Origin: Phyllobacterium zundukense
Lineage (GTDB): Bacteria; Pseudomonadota; Alphaproteobacteria; Rhizobiales; Rhizobiaceae
Assembly: GCF_002764115.1 (NCBI RefSeq)
Contig: NZ_CP017940.1
Coordinates: forward strand, 532,501 to 596,500
Length of the DNA: 64,000 nucleotides
Direction of reading: 5' to 3'
Part shown: positions 56,786 to 64,000 of the stretch, one piece after another
Numbering within the stretch: position 1 is the stretch's first letter
How the letters are laid out: each line of letters opens with the position of its first letter
Position numbers and translations under genes: made by a program
The notes under the pieces: generated by a model
Told to the model about the DNA's origin: nothing
Databases searched by the model: none
The model's input: the letters and a program-made list of their open reading frames with translations, nothing else

Positions 56786-57216
56786 CAATGACCTCGGATT
56801 TCGAACTGACGCGGACAGGCATACGCCTTTCGCCACCACGTGAAAAGGGAGAGACAAATCCTGTCCACGTGGAACCATCTGTTTTTCCTTCGATTTTTAG
56901 CGGAAACCTCCTGTTTCGAAACTAACGGGATACTTTTGGCGCGTTTTGCGCAATGATATTTCGCCGAATGCTGATATTTTTTGCTTTTCCATCTTGTTTG
57001 TTTGGAATAATTCTGGCATACGACAATAAGACAGCATTGCTGTCCTATTTGCGCGAACTGAAAACGAGGATGGTAAGCAAGCCTGCTTCCGTCCTCATAA
57101 TGGTGACCGCAGCCTGCAATCGGAAGATATGCCGCACCAAAGCGGGACTGGAATTATGCTATTCCGTCCCATGAAATAGTGACCGCCCGCGAAGGGCTCA
57201 AATGGAGGAATTGACG
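56786..57216. other. Divergent intergenic region before gltB
   Basis: About 430 bases holding the gltB and threonine-aldolase promoters. One plus-strand frame of 73 codons (56953-57174) has no family features and I do not call it. CCACGTG occurs at about 56835 and again within GTCCACGTGG at about 56861, the only repeated motif that I see. Confidence 0.5.
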
Positions 57217-61935
<4,719 letters not shown>

Positions 61936-62049
61936 GGTCAACGTGCTCCATGCTTCGAGCGTCGTCATGATGCTCGGCATGGGGTCCAATGCTGCCCAAA
62001 ACCCCGAGCGGGAATGGGTGGTCCTCCGAGAGGCGAGGGGAGCAGTTTT

Positions 62050-63504
62050 ATGGGTAAGGTTACGGGTTTTCTAGAAATCGACCGGCAGGTCGGCAAGTAT
62101 CAGCCGGCTTCGGATCGCATCCGGCACTTCCGGGAATTCACCATTCCCATGTCCGATAGCGAGGTAAAGAAGCAGGCGGCGCGCTGCATGGATTGCGGGA
62201 TTCCGTTCTGCCACGGGCCGACGGGATGCCCGATCCACAACCAGATTCCGGACTGGAATGATCTCGTTTACAATGACAACTGGGACGAGGCGATCCGCAA
62301 CCTGCATTCCACCAACAATTTCCCGGAGTTTACGGGGAGAATTTGCCCGGCACCCTGCGAGGAAGCCTGCACCCTGAATCTTGAAGACGTGCCGGTTTCC
62401 ATCAAGACGGTGGAACAGGCGATCGCCGACAAGGCCTATGAAAAGGGTTTCATCATTCCGCAGCCTGCCGCATCCAAGACCGGCAAGAATGTTGCGGTCA
62501 TCGGTTCCGGACCCGCAGGTCTCGCCGCAGCACAGCAACTGGGCCGTGCAGGGCACGAAGTCCACGTATACGAACGCGAGAGTCGTCCCGGCGGATTGCT
62601 GCGCTATGGTATCCCCGATTTCAAGATGGAGAAGCACTTCATCGACCGCCGCGTTGCCCAGATGGAAGGCGAAGGCGTAACGTTCTTCTGCGGGGTCAAT
62701 GTCGGAATTGACAAGCCAGTTCAAGAGCTTATCGATAGCTACGACGCCGTGCTCTATTGCGGCGGCGCGGAAACGCCGCGTCCGGCTGGCATCCCCGGCG
62801 CCGAACTCGAGGGCGTGCATGATGCGATGCATTACCTGGTGCAGCAGAACCGCCGTATCGGTCGCGAGAACATCGACTCCGTCGCTTGGCCGAGCGATCC
62901 GATCGTCGCCTCTGGAAAGCACATCGTGGTTGTGGGCGGTGGCGATACTGCATCCGACTGCGTCGGTACGGCGTTCCGCCAGGGCGCGGTCAAGGTCACT
63001 CAGCTGGATATCCGCCCACAGCCGCCGGAGAAGGAAGACAAGCTGAGCGTATGGCCTTACTGGGCCACGAAGATGCGCACGTCTTCCTCCCAGGCAGAAG
63101 GCGCCGACCGAGAATTCCAGGTGGCAACGCTTGAATTCATTGGCGAAAACGGCACGCTCACCCACGTGAAGTGCTGCGAAGTCGATGAGGCGCGCAGGCC
63201 GATCGCCGGCACGGAATTCTTCATCAAGGCGGATCTCGCTTTCATTGCCATCGGTTTCTCGGGGCCGTTCGAGAACAATATCGTCAAGGAACTTTCCGGT
63301 TCGCTCGATATGCGGGCCGACCGCCGTGGCAACCGTTCGGTTGCAGCCGATGACAAGACTTACCGCACCAGTGTCGACAAGTTCTATACGGCAGGCGACG
63401 TCCGGCGCGGACAGTCCCTGGTGGTATGGGCGATCCGCGAGGGCCGGCAGGCGGCGCATTCGATCGACGCGGCATTGATGGGAACTTCCGTTCTGCCAAG
63501 ATAA
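62050..63504 (+). CDS. gltD: Glutamate synthase (NADPH) small subunit
   Basis: 484 residues. N-terminal Cys-rich region for two 4Fe-4S clusters (ARCMDCGIPFCHGPTGCPIH, GRICPAPCEEACTL), FAD motif VAVIGSGPAGLAAAQQLGRAG near 154, and NADPH motif HIVVVGGGDTASDCVGTA near 305. It passes electrons from NADPH to GltB. ATG 62050 follows GGGGAG. It lies 114 bases after gltB in the same operon. Confidence 0.97.
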   Translation: MGKVTGFLEIDRQVGKYQPASDRIRHFREFTIPMSDSEVKKQAARCMDCGIPFCHGPTGCPIHNQIPDWNDLVYNDNWDEAIRNLHSTNNFPEFTGRICPAPCEEACTLNLEDVPVSIKTVEQAIADKAYEKGFIIPQPAASKTGKNVAVIGSGPAGLAAAQQLGRAGHEVHVYERESRPGGLLRYGIPDFKMEKHFIDRRVAQMEGEGVTFFCGVNVGIDKPVQELIDSYDAVLYCGGAETPRPAGIPGAELEGVHDAMHYLVQQNRRIGRENIDSVAWPSDPIVASGKHIVVVGGGDTASDCVGTAFRQGAVKVTQLDIRPQPPEKEDKLSVWPYWATKMRTSSSQAEGADREFQVATLEFIGENGTLTHVKCCEVDEARRPIAGTEFFIKADLAFIAIGFSGPFENNIVKELSGSLDMRADRRGNRSVAADDKTYRTSVDKFYTAGDVRRGQSLVVWAIREGRQAAHSIDAALMGTSVLPR

Positions 63505-63865
63505 GTTTTCAACCCGGCGCACCCAAAACGCCCGCGCCGGTTGAGAATCTCATACGAGAATCGCCGATTCTCGTATGGTTTTCGGGTGTTTTTTCTGGAA
63601 TCTGACGATTCCGTCCAAAAAGCGTTCACACACTCGGATTTTATATTGCGAAATGATTGTCGCTTCGCAGCGGCATCTTTGCGAAGATCATCGACTTGCA
63701 CCTCCACACCCTGCAACCAATGCGGGTGCGGAGGTGCGGAATTTGCCTAAAAAACAATCTTCAGTCTTTCGGGATAAAATAATAGGCAATTTGCTACTTT
63801 CGGCTAATTGACCTTGCCGCTCACAATTGCGCATAGGACGTCCTTTGCGAATTTTGAGAGCACTA
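63505..63865. other. Intergenic region after gltD
   Basis: About 360 bases with no gene. It holds the perfect palindrome at 63551-63577 and an A/T-rich stretch upstream of the lipoprotein gene at 63866. Confidence 0.5.
63551..63577. repeat. 27-bp near-perfect palindrome downstream of gltD
   Basis: CATACGAGAATCG (63551-63563), one base, then its exact complement (63565-63577). The 13-base arms are nearly contiguous, which would make a poor RNA hairpin loop but an ideal dimer-binding site. There is also a partial third arm, GAGAATC, at 63543-63549. Confidence 0.7.
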
Positions 63866-64000
63866 ATGATTTTCAGACTTTTGTTGTTAGTGGCCCTTTT
63901 GGGCCTCTCGGCCTGCAACGGCTCGGATAGCAAATCACCTCAGACCGATGCGGATACATCGGACAGCACTTTCGCCGATTTGGCCACGGCAAAAGGCGAG
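63866..64000 (+). CDS. Lipoprotein, 5' part only (window edge)
   Basis: 45 residues visible. MIFRLLLLVALLGLSAC is a short, clear lipoprotein signal with lipobox LSAC (Cys17), followed by a polar Ser/Asp/Thr-rich linker typical of an outer-membrane-anchored protein. The rest lies outside the window, so function cannot be judged. Confidence 0.75.
   Translation, partial: MIFRLLLLVALLGLSACNGSDSKSPQTDADTSDSTFADLATAKGE

Noticed and set aside
56953..57174. 73-codon plus-strand open frame before gltB
   Set aside because: A hydrophobic start but no family, weak ribosome-binding site, and placement in the gltB leader.
62071..63522. 483-codon minus-strand open frame opposite gltD
   Set aside because: Shadow of gltD, same reasoning; no domain or ribosome-binding site.

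Overview
The window looks like a chromosomal segment of an alphaproteobacterium of the order Hyphomicrobiales (Rhizobiales), most like the Phyllobacterium / Brucella-Ochrobactrum neighbourhood. The evidence is the tRNA-Ile/tRNA-Ala spacer, a 23S rRNA with an intervening sequence in its 5' part, a CpdR-type response regulator beside N-formylglutamate amidohydrolase, an mmgR/suhB-type small RNA beside an inositol-monophosphatase gene, the two-subunit-alpha transhydrogenase (pntAA-pntAB-pntB), soxBDAG and gltBD. The genus is not proven by sequence reading alone. Layout: 1-4720 is the 3' part of an rRNA operon (tRNA-Ile, tRNA-Ala, 23S, 5S, tRNA-fMet), studded with a multi-hairpin repeat and followed by a broken second copy of tRNA-fMet. 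4.8-20 kb is ordinary accessory/metabolic chromosome: HNH nuclease, WD40 protein plus zinc-type COG0523 GTPase, creatininase-like enzyme, MarR, DMT exporter, LacI, a possible Inh-type inhibitor, class-I amidotransferase, a TRAP transporter, an SDR, an orphan LivH-like permease facing a CGNR regulator. 20-28 kb has a GGDEF/EAL protein, small membrane proteins, the transhydrogenase operon, a quinone-reductase-like flavoprotein, a TPR lipoprotein and ribosomal protein S21. 28.6-33.8 kb is the sarcosine oxidase operon. 34-40.5 kb holds a lipase-like membrane protein, MaoC hydratase, an Hsp70-like protein, LysR/aldo-keto reductase and an NAD-type 6-phosphogluconate dehydrogenase. 41-44.9 kb is a peroxide-stress cluster: ohr and ohrR share near-identical operators although two genes now lie between them. 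45287-50625 is a small genomic island inserted in the 3' end of tRNA-Val(GAC): a 52-bp direct repeat marks both ends. Its tyrosine recombinase is fused in frame to a truncated sulfotransferase-like domain, and at least three other island genes carry frameshifts, so it appears to be a decaying element. 50.6-57 kb holds tRNA-Val, cpdR, hutG-like, the mmgR-type sRNA, hisN/suhB-like, a lysophospholipase-like hydrolase, a small Hsp20 with a possible RNA thermometer and threonine aldolase. 57.2-63.5 kb is gltBD (glutamate synthase), followed by the start of a lipoprotein gene cut by the window edge. Several ORFs of 300-900 codons lying antisense to gltB, gltD, soxB and pnt genes were judged to be shadows. 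The most unusual items are the chimeric integrase, the multi-frameshift genes of the island, the covarying multi-hairpin repeat in the rRNA operon and its 23S intervening sequence, the hairpin-interrupted tRNA-fMet copy, and the duplicated OhrR operator.
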